From Dysosmobacter sp. Marseille-Q4140 (GTDB taxonomy: Bacteria > Bacillota > Clostridia > Oscillospirales > Oscillospiraceae), in assembly GCA_018228705.1 (NCBI GenBank), contig CP073694.1, positions 682,001-746,000 of the forward strand: a stretch of DNA of 64,000 bases, read 5' to 3'. Made by a program: the position numbers and the translations under genes. A model generated the notes under the pieces. The model was given only the letters and a program-made list of their open reading frames with translations. It was not told where the DNA came from and ran no database searches. Every line of letters begins with the position of its first letter. The first letter of the stretch is position 1. Shown one piece after another: positions 7,998 through 15,703 of this stretch.

Positions 7998-8831
7998 TTA
8001 ATACATTCCTATTAAAACATCAGCTTCGATTGTCAAATGTGTGAGAGTACACCAATCAACGCAATCTTTTTCAACGCAAAAGAGAAGCGGCGTCATTTCA
8101 ATAAACGACATTCTTTGTTCTGATGACAACTGTACGGTGGCTGAAACCGTTTCTCTTGAAATGGTTTTAAGATATTTCTCAAAATATTCAACGACAGACT
8201 CATTTGAATAATCTGGATTTTTCAAGTGTGCTTGCACTTTAGTCCTAATTTCCCTCAAATGATTTTTCGTAGGAATTACTTTCACAACATATCCGTTAGG
8301 AGATAGCAATCGCTGAAATTCTTTGTAGTGTGCAGGCGAAAATATGTCTAAAATACAATCCATACTTCCGTCTTTCAAAGGGATTTTTGATAAGTCAGTA
8401 ACAAACCACTTCACTGCTTTGCGCTTGTCTTTTTTTGATGCAATCTGTATTGCCTCCCTTGACAAGTCAAAAGCAAAGATGTTTCGTTCTGTTCTTTGCT
8501 GTATCTGCCTTGCATAGAAACCCTCGCCGCAACCAACATCTAAAATGTTTCTTATAGATGGCGTATCAGAAATAAACTGTATGATTTTCTCCAACACAAC
8601 ATCATACATGCCATACTCCAAAATTTGGTGCCGGTTGTCAAAAGACCGCTTGCTGTAGTTGGTTTTGGGCGATGATTTTAACAACAAATTTACATACCCA
8701 TATCTTGAAATATCAAAGCAATGTCCATGTCTACAAATTAGGCTATTGCCTTGTATATCCATTGATTTTGTGCAAATTGGGCATTGAAAATAAACCTTGC
8801 TGTCTGCAAAGCGTGATAAATTATTATTCAT
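7998..8831 (-). CDS. RlmA-like 23S rRNA guanine-N1 methyltransferase
   Basis: 277 residues. The N-terminus has a zinc-ribbon pattern (FQCPICTKSMD..SLICRHGHCFD) followed by ISRYGYVNLLL, as in RlmA/RlmAII/TlrB enzymes. These methylate N1 of G745 or G748 in 23S rRNA hairpin 35. The Rossmann SAM site is ILDVGCGEGFY. G748 methylation by TlrB contributes to tylosin resistance. The gene is markedly AT-richer than its neighbours, as expected of a recent cargo gene. It has its own promoter, a leader peptide and alternative hairpins upstream (see 8869-8991). Ribosome site acggagg before the ATG at 8829-8831. Resistance function is inference. Confidence 0.85.
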   Translation of the reverse strand: MNNNLSRFADSKVYFQCPICTKSMDIQGNSLICRHGHCFDISRYGYVNLLLKSSPKTNYSKRSFDNRHQILEYGMYDVVLEKIIQFISDTPSIRNILDVGCGEGFYARQIQQRTERNIFAFDLSREAIQIASKKDKRKAVKWFVTDLSKIPLKDGSMDCILDIFSPAHYKEFQRLLSPNGYVVKVIPTKNHLREIRTKVQAHLKNPDYSNESVVEYFEKYLKTISRETVSATVQLSSEQRMSFIEMTPLLFCVEKDCVDWCTLTHLTIEADVLIGMY

Positions 8832-8868
8832 TTGTTTTTCCTCCGTAATTACATCTCTGCTTCAATAA

Positions 8869-8910
8869 GCGAGTTATGCAGTACGGATAACCGCAACATA
8901 ACTCGCGGTT
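8869..8910 (-). promoter_or_regulatory. Mutually exclusive leader hairpins (attenuator)
   Basis: In transcript order, AACCGC (8910-8905) can pair with GCGGTT (8894-8889). Alternatively GCGAGTTATG (8906-8897) can pair with CATAACTCGC (8878-8869). The two pairings cross, so only one forms. They lie between the leader peptide and the methyltransferase start, the arrangement of erm-type attenuation. Confidence 0.65.
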
Positions 8911-8937
8911 TTATCTTAATCTCATGAATGTAACCAT
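8911..8937 (-). CDS. Leader peptide MVTFMRLR, macrolide-arrest type
   Basis: An eight-codon frame with ribosome site GGAGGAC 6-7 nt upstream of the ATG (8935-8937) and a TAA at 8911-8913. Its sequence MVTFMRLR ends in the Arg-Leu-Arg pattern found in ErmDL (MTHSMRLR) and related leader peptides. In those, macrolide-bound ribosomes stall at the Arg/Lys-X-Arg/Lys motif. It precedes an rRNA methyltransferase gene and overlapping hairpins, so drug-induced stalling is the likely regulatory mechanism. Confidence 0.75.
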   Translation of the reverse strand: MVTFMRLR

Positions 8938-8985
8938 TGTGTTGTCCTCCAATCAATTCCGCAGTATTACTCTGCTTTTAGAAAA

Positions 8986-8991
8986 AGTATA
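8986..8991 (-). promoter_or_regulatory. Extended -10 promoter of methyltransferase unit
   Basis: The minus strand reads TTTTGTGCTATACT: a TATACT -10 with an extended TGTG-type element, about 50 nt upstream of the leader peptide. No strong -35 is obvious. Confidence 0.5.
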
Positions 8992-9016
8992 GCACAAAAC
9001 TATGAACATTTCCACT

Positions 9017-9313
9017 CTATTTCAGCCTGTCGGCGGCGTTGCTCTCTCTGGCGTACCGCCGCGCCGCTTCCCGCCGTTCCTCGCTGTATGGGGCGGTCAG
9101 ACGGAAAGAGAAGCGGCCTTTCTCAATGTCAAACTCCATGCAGCCCGTTTCCGGGTCTGCGTCGGTCTGGCGGCACACATCGGGGTGCTGCTCGGCATAG
9201 GCGGCAAGCCGCTTCTTCAAGTCGGTATTGTGGGTACGGATATGGATCAACGGGTCTTTCTCATCAAACCAGATGTCTGTGGTCTTTTTTTGCTTGGGAA
9301 GCCCTGTTCGCAT
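9017..9313 (-). CDS. Conserved transposon small protein, unknown function
   Basis: 98 residues starting MRTGLPKQKKTTDIWFDEKD with a good ribosome site (aaaggag) upstream. The body (IHIRTHNTDLKKRLAAYAEQ, MEFDIEKGRFSFRLTAPYSE) resembles a small conserved protein often found between relaxase and recombinase genes of Tn4451-like elements. I do not know its function. Confidence 0.6.
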   Translation of the reverse strand: MRTGLPKQKKTTDIWFDEKDPLIHIRTHNTDLKKRLAAYAEQHPDVCRQTDADPETGCMEFDIEKGRFSFRLTAPYSEERREAARRYARESNAADRLK

Positions 9314-9446
9314 AAACTCTCCTTTCTGCGCCCCTGTTACGCAATAGGGGCATTTTTCGGGTGTTTTCTCCGGCTCTTGACTTGGGGAAAATGGGGATTT
9401 TCAAATAGAAACCGCCCCGGCGAACCATTCTTCGTCCGGGCGGTTC

Positions 9447-9641
9447 CTATCGCGTGATTTTCGTTTTTTCCGGCTCTTGACCGTCCTGCAAGCTGTCGGC
9501 AAGTATCACTTTGAGCAGCTTGTCGCGGAATGTTTCTGTGCCGCTGTGGTTGAAAAACAACTCCGCAACGATGGTCTGTCCGTCCCTCTGTGTCGTGATA
9601 ACACTGTCGGGGGATTGAGGTGTCCCGTTCTGTTCTGCCAT
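9447..9641 (-). CDS. tnpW: Transposon-encoded protein TnpW
   Basis: 64 residues. The pattern QRDGQTIVAELFFNHSGTET followed by FRDKLLKVILAD matches the short TnpW proteins that accompany TnpX recombinases in Tn4451-like elements. Function is not established. It lies directly downstream of the recombinase, with a ribosome site aaaggag before its ATG. Confidence 0.8.
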   Translation of the reverse strand: MAEQNGTPQSPDSVITTQRDGQTIVAELFFNHSGTETFRDKLLKVILADSLQDGQEPEKTKITR

Positions 9642-9719
9642 AGGCGGCTCCTTTCTCTGGGTGCAAAAGAGGGATTTCCCGTAGCCCGGAAAATCCCTCT
9701 TGGTTGTCAGTATTCGGTT

Positions 9720-11570
9720 TTACTGTGCGGGTGCTGCGGCGGCTTCCTGTGCCTTTTTCTTTGCCCGGTATTCCCGTGCTTTCATGCGGTCATACTCCCG
9801 TCGCTTTTCAAGGTTACGCGCCCGGTACTCCCTTGAATACTGCCGGTGGTAGGCGCGGCTCTTTTCCTTTTGGGCTTCCTCGATTTTCTCCCGCATTTGC
9901 CGGATTTCCTGCTCCGTTGGCTCTGTAAGCTGTGTCACTTCGTTCTCAAATTTGCCGATATAGTTGAAATATATCCCGATGTGCTGAATGGCTTGTTTTG
10001 CCCTTTTCTTGTCGCGCTCATGCACTTCAATCCGGCTGATAAACTCGTTGAGAATGGCGGGGGTCAGGTCGGTAAAGGCAGCGTAGCGTTCCGTCAGCTT
10101 CAAAAACTTCTGCGCCCGTCCGCCCGCGTTCTCAAAAGCGGATAGCTGCTCTTGCAGCTCGGCAAGCTCCGCTTTCAGCGCATAGTATTCTTCTGAATAC
10201 TTCTGCGACATTTGCTCATAGCGGTCTTGCGGGATCGTGCCGAGGGCGTTGTCCTCATAGAGCTTGTTCAGCACCTTGTCAATCTGTTCAAGGCGCGTCG
10301 TGATTTGCGGGATACGCTTCTGCTGTTTCTTGGTCTTGTCGGTCTGCTGCATGGCAAGGTTCTTTTTCACTAAGGCTTCAAATTCCGCCCAGTTGCTGAT
10401 AGAATAGTCCTCGATTTTCTTCAGCACTTCCGCGATGGTCTGCATGAGCAAATCCGCGTCAATGATGTGCGGGGAATTGCATTTGGGGTTTTTGGCTTTT
10501 CCCTTGTGGTACTCGCTGCAATAGGCAACATGACGCTTGCCGCCATTCCGATAATCTATGCGAATGTGCATTTTCGCACCGCAATCCTTACAGAAAAGCA
10601 AGCCCGACAAAGGGTGGATTTCCCCGTCCCCGTTGGGGCGTTTGACGGGCGCATTTTCCAAAATCCGCTGTACGGTTTCAAAGTCGGTGCGGTCAATAAT
10701 CGGCTCATGCACATTTTCGGTTATCTGCCATTGGCTCCGGTCTACATAGTGGTTCCGCTTGTCGCGGAAGTGCTTTGTGGTCTTGAAGTTGACAACATCA
10801 CCGCAATACTCCTGCCGTGTGAGGATATGGGTCAGGGTGGCTTTGTTCCACTTATAGCGGTTGGCCTCATTGAGCGCCCTGTTTTTACAGGTTCCCCGCC
10901 CGCGCTCTTTCATGTAGAATGTGGGCGTTGGGATTTGCGCCTGCGTGAGATATACGGCAATTTGGTTTCGGTTTTTTCCGTCCAGAAACAGGCGAAAAAT
11001 CAAACGAACAACTCCGGCGGCTTCCTCGTCGATAATCCAAAAATCCTTGTTGTCCGGGGATTTGACATAGCCATAGGGGGCTTCGGTGGCAATCGGCTTT
11101 CCACTCATGCCCTTCGTCTTAATGCCGGTCTTTACTTTCTTGCTGATGTCCTTTGCGTACCACTCCGACATGATGTTGATAAAGGGCGCAAACTCCAATG
11201 TATCGGGCTTTTCGCTGTCTATCCCGTTGTTGACTGCGATAAAGCGCACATTGTTCCGTCTGAATATCTCCATCGCATTGCCGACTTGGAGATAGTCACG
11301 CCCCCAGCGTGTCAGGTCTTTCATAATGCAGACACCGATTTTCCCGTTCTCTACATCGTCCATCATGCGGGAGTAGGCAGAACGGTCAAAAAATCTGCCG
11401 CTTTCGTCATCGTCAATGTAGTGCCGGATATTGGTTAAGTGCTGCCCTCTGGCGTAGTTCTCCAAAAAGATTTTTTGGTTCTGTATCGAGTTACTCTCAC
11501 CGCCGTCCCTGTCCTCGTCGCCCACGGAAAGGCGGGAGTAAAGGGCTGTAATTTTACTATAATCAGTCAT
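9720..11570 (-). CDS. tnpX: Large serine recombinase (TnpX-like)
   Basis: I choose the ATG at 11568-11570 (MTDYSKITALYSRLSVGD), which is preceded by GGAGGTTAT. The N-terminal resolvase domain carries the catalytic serine in YSRLS, plus MKDLTRWGRDYL and MSEWYAKDISKKV. A recombinase domain (GYVKSPDNKDFW to QEYCGDVVNFKTTKHF), a zinc ribbon (LLFCKDCGAKM..YCSEY) and a basic coiled C-terminus (AREYRAKKKAQE) follow. The length of 616 residues suits TnpX-type recombinases, which excise and insert the element through a circular form. It lies at the right end of the transposon, as in Tn4451. Confidence 0.9.
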   Translation of the reverse strand: MTDYSKITALYSRLSVGDEDRDGGESNSIQNQKIFLENYARGQHLTNIRHYIDDDESGRFFDRSAYSRMMDDVENGKIGVCIMKDLTRWGRDYLQVGNAMEIFRRNNVRFIAVNNGIDSEKPDTLEFAPFINIMSEWYAKDISKKVKTGIKTKGMSGKPIATEAPYGYVKSPDNKDFWIIDEEAAGVVRLIFRLFLDGKNRNQIAVYLTQAQIPTPTFYMKERGRGTCKNRALNEANRYKWNKATLTHILTRQEYCGDVVNFKTTKHFRDKRNHYVDRSQWQITENVHEPIIDRTDFETVQRILENAPVKRPNGDGEIHPLSGLLFCKDCGAKMHIRIDYRNGGKRHVAYCSEYHKGKAKNPKCNSPHIIDADLLMQTIAEVLKKIEDYSISNWAEFEALVKKNLAMQQTDKTKKQQKRIPQITTRLEQIDKVLNKLYEDNALGTIPQDRYEQMSQKYSEEYYALKAELAELQEQLSAFENAGGRAQKFLKLTERYAAFTDLTPAILNEFISRIEVHERDKKRAKQAIQHIGIYFNYIGKFENEVTQLTEPTEQEIRQMREKIEEAQKEKSRAYHRQYSREYRARNLEKRREYDRMKAREYRAKKKAQEAAAAPAQ

Positions 11571-11617
11571 GTGCATAACCTCCTGTGCGTCCATATAGGC
11601 TTCCTTTACACTTAAAA

Positions 11618-11923
11618 TTATGCACTCCAGCGGGCGCTGCCGTACTCGATCCCCCGGCGGTATTTCTTCGCGTTCTTGCCTTTGGAGTAGACCGCCAGCC
11701 GGATCAGCACCGCGCCGGCGGCGCCCACGCACAGGTCCAGCAGATGGAAACTGGGCGCCAGGCTGGCAAAGGCCGCCGAAAAGCCCTGCCCGATATGGAG
11801 CAGCTTCTCCGAGGCGTCCGCCCCAGGCGCCAGCCGCACCCCCTGGCAGAGCTTGTCAAAGAGATACACAAAGATGAGATATGGGAGGTTGAGGATGATC
11901 TGCTTTTTCACCTTGTCGGTCAT
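11618..11923 (-). pseudogene. virD4: N-terminal fragment of VirD4 coupling protein
   Basis: MTDKVKKQIILNLPYLIFVY begins the two-helix membrane anchor (LHIGQGFSAAFASLA, VGAAGAVLIRLAVYS) of CD1115-type VirD4. It continues to KKYRRGIEYGSARW, where the transposon interrupts it; only SA and a stop follow. Its start overlaps the PcfB stop (ATGA), the normal coupling in these operons. The remainder begins at 3318. The truncated product could still be made as a membrane fragment. Confidence 0.85.
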
Positions 11924-12402
11924 CGCGCCACCTCCCGGTCCTTGGCCTTGACCTTCTCCCGTTCCCGGTGTTTGGTCCTGGACTGTTCCTGGGCCTGGGC
12001 CAGCCGCTCCCGGATGGTGGGGCGCTTCTCCCGGCCCAGAGTCATGGCGGTGAACTCCTTGAAGGCCGGCTGGAGCTGGTCTTTGTCCTTCGCCTTGAAG
12101 AACACATAGTAGTGCGGTGGGTCGGTTGTGGGGTCCTTCTTCAGGGCATAGTCGATGTCATACTTCTTCGCCACCGCCGAAAACGCCTTGATGTTCTGCT
12201 CCGTGATCTCGATGTTGGTCAGGGAGGCCCCATGCTGTTTGAGCTGGTGCAGGGTCTGTTTTCCCTGGTGTAAGCTGCGCTGGGAGGGCTTCTTCTGCAT
12301 CTCCTCCAGCACCTTTTTCACAGCCTTTTGGAGCAGGTCCGCCGTCATCTTGCCGGTCTCCACCGAAAGAGAGACCACGCCCTGGGTGATTTCTTCCTGC
12401 AC
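11920..12402 (-). CDS. PcfB family conjugation protein (DUF3801)
   Basis: 160 residues from a GTG at 12400-12402 with GGAGGTGAT upstream. It has an N-terminal helix pair (GVVSLSVETGKMTADLLQKA), central HGASLTNIEITEQNIKAF, YALKKDPTTDPPHYYVFFKA, and a very basic tail (REREKVKAKDREVAR). This is the PcfB/DUF3801 pattern. PcfB of pCF10 supports relaxosome-coupling protein interactions. It is followed by virD4 with a 4-bp overlap and preceded 5 bp away by the replication gene. Confidence 0.85.
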   Translation of the reverse strand: MQEEITQGVVSLSVETGKMTADLLQKAVKKVLEEMQKKPSQRSLHQGKQTLHQLKQHGASLTNIEITEQNIKAFSAVAKKYDIDYALKKDPTTDPPHYYVFFKAKDKDQLQPAFKEFTAMTLGREKRPTIRERLAQAQEQSRTKHREREKVKAKDREVAR

Positions 12403-12407
12403 TCACA

Positions 12408-13307
12408 TCACCTCCGATCTCCGCCGCCGTACATATCGTGGCTCACCAGGGAAGTGTAGTAGCTGTCGATGGTGGCCGGGGCGTTATACAAAGCGGCCAG
12501 CAGGTATTTCTTGATATTGCGGACATAGGTGGTGTTCTCCCGCATCCGGTCCAGCACATACTCGATGTGGGAACTGTTCAGCTTCAGGAACCGGGACTTG
12601 ACCACCTCCGCCGGGTAGTCGTCCCCGGCGATACGGATCATCTCCCGGTTGGAGCACACCGTGTCCACCATGAGCTCCACCAGCTCGTCCAGGCGGTCAC
12701 GGTCAAGGCGGTGGTTCTGGATGAGGCAGTCATACTCGATGTTCTCCAAAATCAATTCCCGATAGCTTTCCCGTTCCCGCATCCGGTCCCGTCCTTTCCG
12801 GTCCGAGCCCCTGGGGGGTTGGGGGATTGATTGGACAGGATTTGATCCTTCCGTACTTGATAGATCTTTTTTTGATTTTTCTTTACTTGATCTATTAGTA
12901 TTTAATTGTGCGGGGTTTCCCTGTTCAGGTTCTTCCAAGACAGGGGAAGCCTGTTCAGGATTATCCAAGACTGGATTTTCCCGTTCAGGTTTTTGCGGTT
13001 TTGGTTCCGGCGGTCTGGGCTGCTCCAGGATGGTGTACTCGATGGCGCCGAGCTGGCCGTTGGGGTTGCGGACCCGCTGGCGGATCACATAGCCGTGTTC
13101 CTCCAGCTCCCGCACCCCGGCGCAGATACTGTCAACGCCATCCTTGCAGATCCGGGCCAGCCCCTTGGTGGTATAGTCCCACTCCTCCGGCAGGGAGAGC
13201 ATGAGGGAGAGAAGGCCCTTCGCTTTCAGCGAGAGCGACTTGTCCCGCAGGTGATGGTTGGACATCACCGTGTAATCGCGGGTTTTCTCAATGCGGAATA
13301 CCGCCAT
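12408..13307 (-). CDS. DUF6017 replication-initiator-like winged-helix protein
   Basis: 299 residues from the ATG at 13305-13307 (MAVFRIEKTRDYTVMSNHHL), preceded by GGAGGTATC. The first approximately 110 residues form a RepA/DnaD-like winged helix (LSLKAKGLLSLMLSLPEEWD, ICKDGVDSICAGVRELEEHG). A proline- and charge-rich linker follows, then a C-terminal DUF6017 domain (YDCLIQNHRLDRDRLDELVE, FLKLNSSHIEYVLDRM, IRNIKKYLLAALYNAPATID-like). It opens the conjugation operon of CD1115-type elements and probably works in element replication. Confidence 0.8.
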   Translation of the reverse strand: MAVFRIEKTRDYTVMSNHHLRDKSLSLKAKGLLSLMLSLPEEWDYTTKGLARICKDGVDSICAGVRELEEHGYVIRQRVRNPNGQLGAIEYTILEQPRPPEPKPQKPERENPVLDNPEQASPVLEEPEQGNPAQLNTNRSSKEKSKKDLSSTEGSNPVQSIPQPPRGSDRKGRDRMRERESYRELILENIEYDCLIQNHRLDRDRLDELVELMVDTVCSNREMIRIAGDDYPAEVVKSRFLKLNSSHIEYVLDRMRENTTYVRNIKKYLLAALYNAPATIDSYYTSLVSHDMYGGGDRR

Positions 13308-13748
13308 ATTGGATACCTCCTTCCTTCGGTTTTGAAAAGTGTTCGTTTCGGCGGGGTTACGCCCCCATATCACCGCCCGGCCTCCCATAAGGGAAAGGAT
13401 ATGGGCGGCTTCATTTGCGCCGCCCACAGGCGAAAAAACAGGGGATTTCCCACCCGTTTTTATACAGTTTTGCGTGCCCCCGGCAGGGCATAAAAAAACG
13501 CCACAGGTTTGTGTTACCCATGGCGTTGCCCCGGCAGATGGCCGGTCTGTATTCAGTTATATGGTCACGGGGCGGAGGCCCCGATTGACGGGTACTGTAC
13601 CCGTATCTTGGCATTTCGTGGTCTTTCAGCGTGTCAAGGCTCACTCAACAGTAGTAAAATCGTAGTAAATGAGATGGTTTTGACCTGTCTGAAATGCCCG
13701 TGGATACAGTGTTTTCAAGGGATAATCAGATTTTGGCTTGATTTTCAG
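13308..13748. other. Non-coding end of the conjugative element
   Basis: The region upstream of the DUF6017 gene. An open frame of 77 codons on the minus strand (13411-13644) has no family resemblance and a cysteine-rich, unusual composition; I do not call it. A short GCCACAG..TTTTT-type hairpin occurs around 13490-13530. Nothing else is recognisable. Confidence 0.4.
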
Positions 13749-13860
13749 AAAAAAAGCCGCAACACTCTGATACCCTAAGTTTACAGGCTAGGAGATTCAG
13801 ATTGTTGCGGCTTGATGGAGCTAGCAGGGTGACTCGAGCACCTGTCCTGCTGATTACGAA
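13749..13860. repeat. Direct repeat copy 1: terminator plus tRNA-Thr 3' fragment (att site)
   Basis: 112 bp matching 23602-23713 with five differences. It contains the GCCGCAACA..TGTTGCGGC terminator hairpin and the tRNA-Thr 3' half from CCA (13816-13818) back to the anticodon loop (ttacgaa). Identity stops exactly in the anticodon loop, the usual crossover point for tyrosine integrases at tRNA genes. The tRNA fragment lacks the 5' half and is not functional. Confidence 0.85.
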
Positions 13861-13896
13861 ACCCATTCCAGCGTCAATCCATTGCAGTGCAAGGGT

Positions 13897-13990
13897 TTAA
13901 AGGCGTTTTTCATCAAAAATCAGCAGGTCAGGGAGTTTTTTTAGTTCCGCTTCTTCCCGCCTGTTCGAAGGTGTAGGGCGCGGCGTGAGT
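13897..13990 (-). pseudogene. Possible integrase C-terminal remnant beside att
   Basis: A minus-strand frame ends LKKLPDLLIFDEKRL with stop at 13897-13899, next to the att repeat. A weakly similar tail sits near 800-840. Integrase genes often end beside attP, but too little is left for a family call. Confidence 0.25.
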
Positions 13991-14148
13991 ATGGTCCTCG
14001 GGGTCCCAAATTCTTTGATGCAAGGTTTTCCTGCTCTGTCCTCCCACGCCCCTCAGGTAATTTCAAAGCCTTTTTCCGCTCCCAATATGACCGTCTGTCT
14101 CTTCAAAGAAGGATGTGCTTGCGCATGTGCAGAAAATCCGCACGGTTC

Positions 14149-14177
14149 TTGCACACCCTTTTCGCGGGAGGTATGCT
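14149..14177 (+). promoter_or_regulatory. Sigma-70 promoter of the XRE-type regulator
   Basis: TTGCAC (14149-14154), a 17-bp spacer and TATGCT (14172-14177), about 45 bp upstream of the regulator start. Confidence 0.5.
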
Positions 14178-14222
14178 ATATTACAATTACTTACAATTTT
14201 TGCTTTGAGCGAGGTGCGCGAT

Positions 14223-15674
14223 ATGCAGCTGTTCAGTCAATACCTGCGTGATTTGCTGCAGGCCAAGGGTCTGACCGTGTCGGCCCTGTCCCGGCTGTCC
14301 GGGGTGGAGCGGACGGCCCTGTCCAAAACGCTGACGGGGCAGCGAGTGCTGCCCTATGCCGCTCTGGACGATCTGATCTACCACCTGCGCCTGACTCCCG
14401 GGGAGGAGCGGCGGCTGCGGTCTTATTACGACGCCCAGTTTGAAAAAGAAGGCCTCCGGCAGTCCCGGGAGATCGTAGGCAGGCTGTTTTCCAACCTGGC
14501 CCGGCTGGACTTCACCGCTCCCGCCTTTGAGGAAAGCCGCCTGCTGCTGGATCTGGACGGCTATGCCGGACCACGCTCCATCTTTTCCGGCGCCTCCAAC
14601 GTCCATCCTCTGCTGCGGATGATCCTCTCTCAGGAGCTGACCCGGCCGGACGCCCGGGTGGAGTTGACCGTCCCGCCCTCGGACATCTTCCTGAGCGACG
14701 AGCTGCTGCGCCGGTATCTGGATGGCCGCATGGGGGCGCAGGTCCGACAGATCATCGCCTTCGACGCCTCCGGAGCGGCGGAGGACATCAATCTGCACAA
14801 TCTGGAGTGCTTCTGCCGGGTCCTGCCCATCTGCCTGCTGTCCAAACGGAACTATCACCCCTATTACTACTACGACAGCATCGCCGCCCGGTACACCGAC
14901 CCCTTCCCCTATTTTCTGGTGACCCACAGCTGCGCGGTGTGCCTGTCGGAAGACGGCTCCCAGGCCATGCTGCTGCGGGGCACAGACCAGGTGGAGCAAT
15001 ACCACCGTCATTTCCAGTCCCTGCTGGAGCGGTGCCGCCCCCTGATCCAGTACACGGCCGACCCGGTGGAGATCCTGGAGTCCTACGACGCGTCGACCGA
15101 TGCAGACGGCTTCTACATGGTCATGGACCAGCCCTGCTTCGGCCGGTTCTACGACGAGGCCACCATCGGCCGGTACCTGCGGCCAGAGCTCCCCTTCTAC
15201 GACCGGCTGGAGGCCGTGGCGCAAAAGCGGTTCGGCCGCCTGCGGACGGCGGAGCAGTTCTATACCATCTTCACCCGCAGCGGACTGGAGCGGTTCCAGG
15301 CCACCGGATCTCTGGACGATTTCCCCGTCGCCTTTGTGGCCCCCTTCCCGCCGGAGCAGCGGCGGCAGCTGATGCTGGCCCTGGCTGGGCATATCCGAAG
15401 CGGTGACATCACCGGACGCATTCTGGAGACCGGGAGCTTCCCGGACTACCTGAGTATGACCACCTCCCGCCGCTCCGGCATCGGCTTTTTCACCACGAAG
15501 CGATTTCCCCTTCAGGACGGCTTCTGCTCCATCCAAATCCGGGAGCCCAACCTGTGCCGGGCCTTCCACGGGTGGGTCACCCACCTGCCCAGCGATCCGC
15601 AGGTGCTCAGCGCCCAGGAGACCGCAGAGGTTCTGGAGCAGCTGGCCCAGAGCGAAATACAATGCACAATCTGA
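14223..15674 (+). CDS. XRE-type HTH regulator with large uncharacterised C-terminal domain
   Basis: 483 residues from the ATG at 14223-14225, with GCGAGG upstream. Residues 1-60 are a Cro/C1-type HTH (FSQYLRDLLQAKGLTVSALS, RLSGVERTALSKTLTGQRVL). The remaining approximately 420 residues have no motif I recognise. They contain blocks such as NYHPYYYYDSIAARYTDPFP and resemble a ligand- or signal-sensing region. The gene ends 29 bp before the start of the giant surface protein on the same strand, so it probably regulates that gene or is co-transcribed with it. Confidence 0.75.
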   Translation: MQLFSQYLRDLLQAKGLTVSALSRLSGVERTALSKTLTGQRVLPYAALDDLIYHLRLTPGEERRLRSYYDAQFEKEGLRQSREIVGRLFSNLARLDFTAPAFEESRLLLDLDGYAGPRSIFSGASNVHPLLRMILSQELTRPDARVELTVPPSDIFLSDELLRRYLDGRMGAQVRQIIAFDASGAAEDINLHNLECFCRVLPICLLSKRNYHPYYYYDSIAARYTDPFPYFLVTHSCAVCLSEDGSQAMLLRGTDQVEQYHRHFQSLLERCRPLIQYTADPVEILESYDASTDADGFYMVMDQPCFGRFYDEATIGRYLRPELPFYDRLEAVAQKRFGRLRTAEQFYTIFTRSGLERFQATGSLDDFPVAFVAPFPPEQRRQLMLALAGHIRSGDITGRILETGSFPDYLSMTTSRRSGIGFFTTKRFPLQDGFCSIQIREPNLCRAFHGWVTHLPSDPQVLSAQETAEVLEQLAQSEIQCTI

Positions 15675-15703
15675 CACAAGCACACCAAGAAAGGAAGATG
15701 GAT

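Larger units (their letters stand above)
3306..11626. mobile_element. Tn4451-like mobilizable transposon inserted in virD4
   Basis: Joining the minus-strand virD4 sequence just beyond 11627 (ending cgctgg) to the sequence just below 3306 (starting tggggcacc) recreates one continuous virD4 frame: GSARW then GTQADIAPYMDK. The intervening 8.3 kb therefore moved in as one unit, with a 2-3 bp overlap at the ends. It encodes primase-helicase, MobA/MobL relaxase, DUF3847, rRNA methyltransferase, two small proteins including TnpW, and at its right end a TnpX-like large serine recombinase. There are no type IV secretion genes, so transfer would depend on a helper. Confidence 0.8.

Noticed and set aside
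13411..13644. 77-codon minus-strand frame upstream of the DUF6017 gene
   Set aside because: No family resemblance, unusual composition and no clear ribosome site; treated as non-coding.
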